A DNA stretch of 6,919 nt from positions 1 through 6,919 of the forward strand of contig VBAN01000213.1 in assembly GCA_005882445.1 (NCBI GenBank), written 5' to 3'. The translations under genes and the position numbers were made by a program. Positions 6,152 to 6,919 of the stretch are shown in pieces. Source of the DNA: Candidatus Segetimicrobium genomatis (lineage in GTDB: Bacteria > Sysuimicrobiota > Sysuimicrobiia > Sysuimicrobiales > Segetimicrobiaceae). How positions within the stretch are numbered: position 1 is the stretch's first letter; each line of letters opens with the position of its first letter. The notes beneath the pieces are model-generated. The model saw only the letters and a list, made by a program, of their open reading frames with translations, did not search any database and was not told the origin of the DNA.

Positions 6152-6919
6152 GCCAGAGCGCGAGCAGCTCATCGGTGGAGTATTCGCGCAGCGGACGTCC
6201 TTCGGCCCGCGCCCGCTCCTCCAGGCGGGTGAATCGCCCGCGGAACTTTGCGCACGCATCGCGGAGCGCCTGCTCCCCGTCCAGGCCCAGGTACCGCGGC
6301 AGGTTGGCGATGGTGAAGAGCAGATCGCCCAGTTCCTCCGCCGCATGCGCGCCGTTGCCGTCCGCGGCCGCCGCCTCGAGCTCGGCCAGTTCCTCCCGGA
6401 CCTTGGCCGCGGCGGCCCCCAGGTCCGGCCAGGTGAATCCGGCCCCCGCCGCCCTCATCTGTAAGCGCTGCGCCAGCGCGAGCGCCGGCAAGGCGCGTGG
6501 AAGGCCATCGAGCGCGCTGCTGCCGGCTGCGCTCGTGGCCCGCTCTTCGGGGCCGTGAAGGCCCTCGGCGCGCTCCCGTTCCTTGATCGTCTCCCAGTTG
6601 GCCAGGACGTCGGTGGATCCGGAGACCTGCTGGTTCCCAAAGACGTGGGGATGGCGGCGGATGAGCTTTTCGACCAGGCCGGCGATGACGTCGTCGATCG
6701 TAAACGTGCCCGCTTCCCCGGCCATTTGAGCGTGAAAGACCACTTGCAGGAGCAGGTCGCCGAGCTCCAGCCGCAGCGAGTCGGGCGATCCCGCGTCGAT
6801 GGCTTCGAGGGTCTCGTACGTCTCCTCCAGGAGGTACGGGCGGAGCGATGCGTGGGTCTGCTCCCGGTCCCAGGGGCATCCGCCCGGCCCGCGCAGGCGG
6901 GCCATGATCGCGACCAGAT
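6138..6919 (-). CDS. mazG: Nucleoside triphosphate pyrophosphohydrolase MazG (5' end outside window)
   Basis: Hydrolyses (d)NTPs to monophosphate and pyrophosphate, clearing abnormal nucleotides in the cytoplasm. The product shows two MazG folds in tandem. Counting from the Met at 6905, the first has GGCPWDREQTH (8-18), EETYETLEAI (27-36) and ELGDLLLQVVFHAQM (47-61), then RRHPHVFG (83-90) and WETIK (104-108). The second has REELAELEA (170-178) and EELGDLLF (190-197). The EExxE and ExxD metal-binding residues are present in both. The frame stays open past 6905, reading LVAI in front of MARLR, which matches the usual MazG N-terminus, so 6905 is probably internal and the true start lies beyond 6919. 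Only about ten residues would be missing from a plain MazG; the Bacillota type (YabN) carries a tetrapyrrole-methylase domain in front, which cannot be judged here. It overlaps the S4 gene. Confidence 0.95.

Overview
The window is GC-rich. Hand counts gave 93 G/C in 120 bases inside the enolase gene, against 168 in 300 around the S1 gene. It looks like bacterial chromosome from a high-GC lineage of the Gram-positive/Terrabacteria side. The evidence is gene content and order: a mazG-S4-enolase-transglycosylase-FtsB/DivIC run followed by a YabR-type S1 protein. This combines the Bacillota mazG-yabO-divIC-yabR cluster with the actinobacterial mazG-lytic transglycosylase-eno-ftsB cluster. The species cannot be named from the sequence alone.

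Left third (1-2540): a minus-strand NarL/LuxR-type response regulator with no sensor kinase in view. It is divergent from a plus-strand pair. The first gene of the pair is a stand-alone squalene-cyclase/prenyltransferase-like alpha/alpha-toroid protein without the class II DXDD motif. The second is a 112-residue helical, probably coiled-coil protein of unknown function with a strong ribosome binding site. The divergent region of roughly 290-340 bases carries a GAAC-N4-GTTC palindrome, several CCCTG/CAGGG half-sites that can form alternative hairpins, and a possible 15-codon leader ORF.

Right two-thirds (2559-6919): all genes are on the minus strand. In transcription order they are mazG (5' end outside the window), an RqcP/YabO-like S4 protein, enolase, a membrane-anchored lytic transglycosylase, an FtsB/DivIC protein, and a YabR-like S1 protein. 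The first five are tightly packed: mazG and the S4 gene overlap, transglycosylase and ftsB share ATGA, and the other gaps are 32 and 49 bases. The S1 gene lies 189 bases further on and has its own exact-consensus sigma-70/sigma-A type promoter.

Together the minus-strand genes cover nucleotide-pool cleaning (MazG), ribosome quality control (S4), glycolysis (enolase), cell-wall cleavage and division (transglycosylase, FtsB) and an RNA/ribosome-associated factor (S1). This is a housekeeping growth and division locus. The least explained part is the regulator/toroid/coiled-coil group on the left. No mobile element, CRISPR array, tRNA or rRNA was seen.
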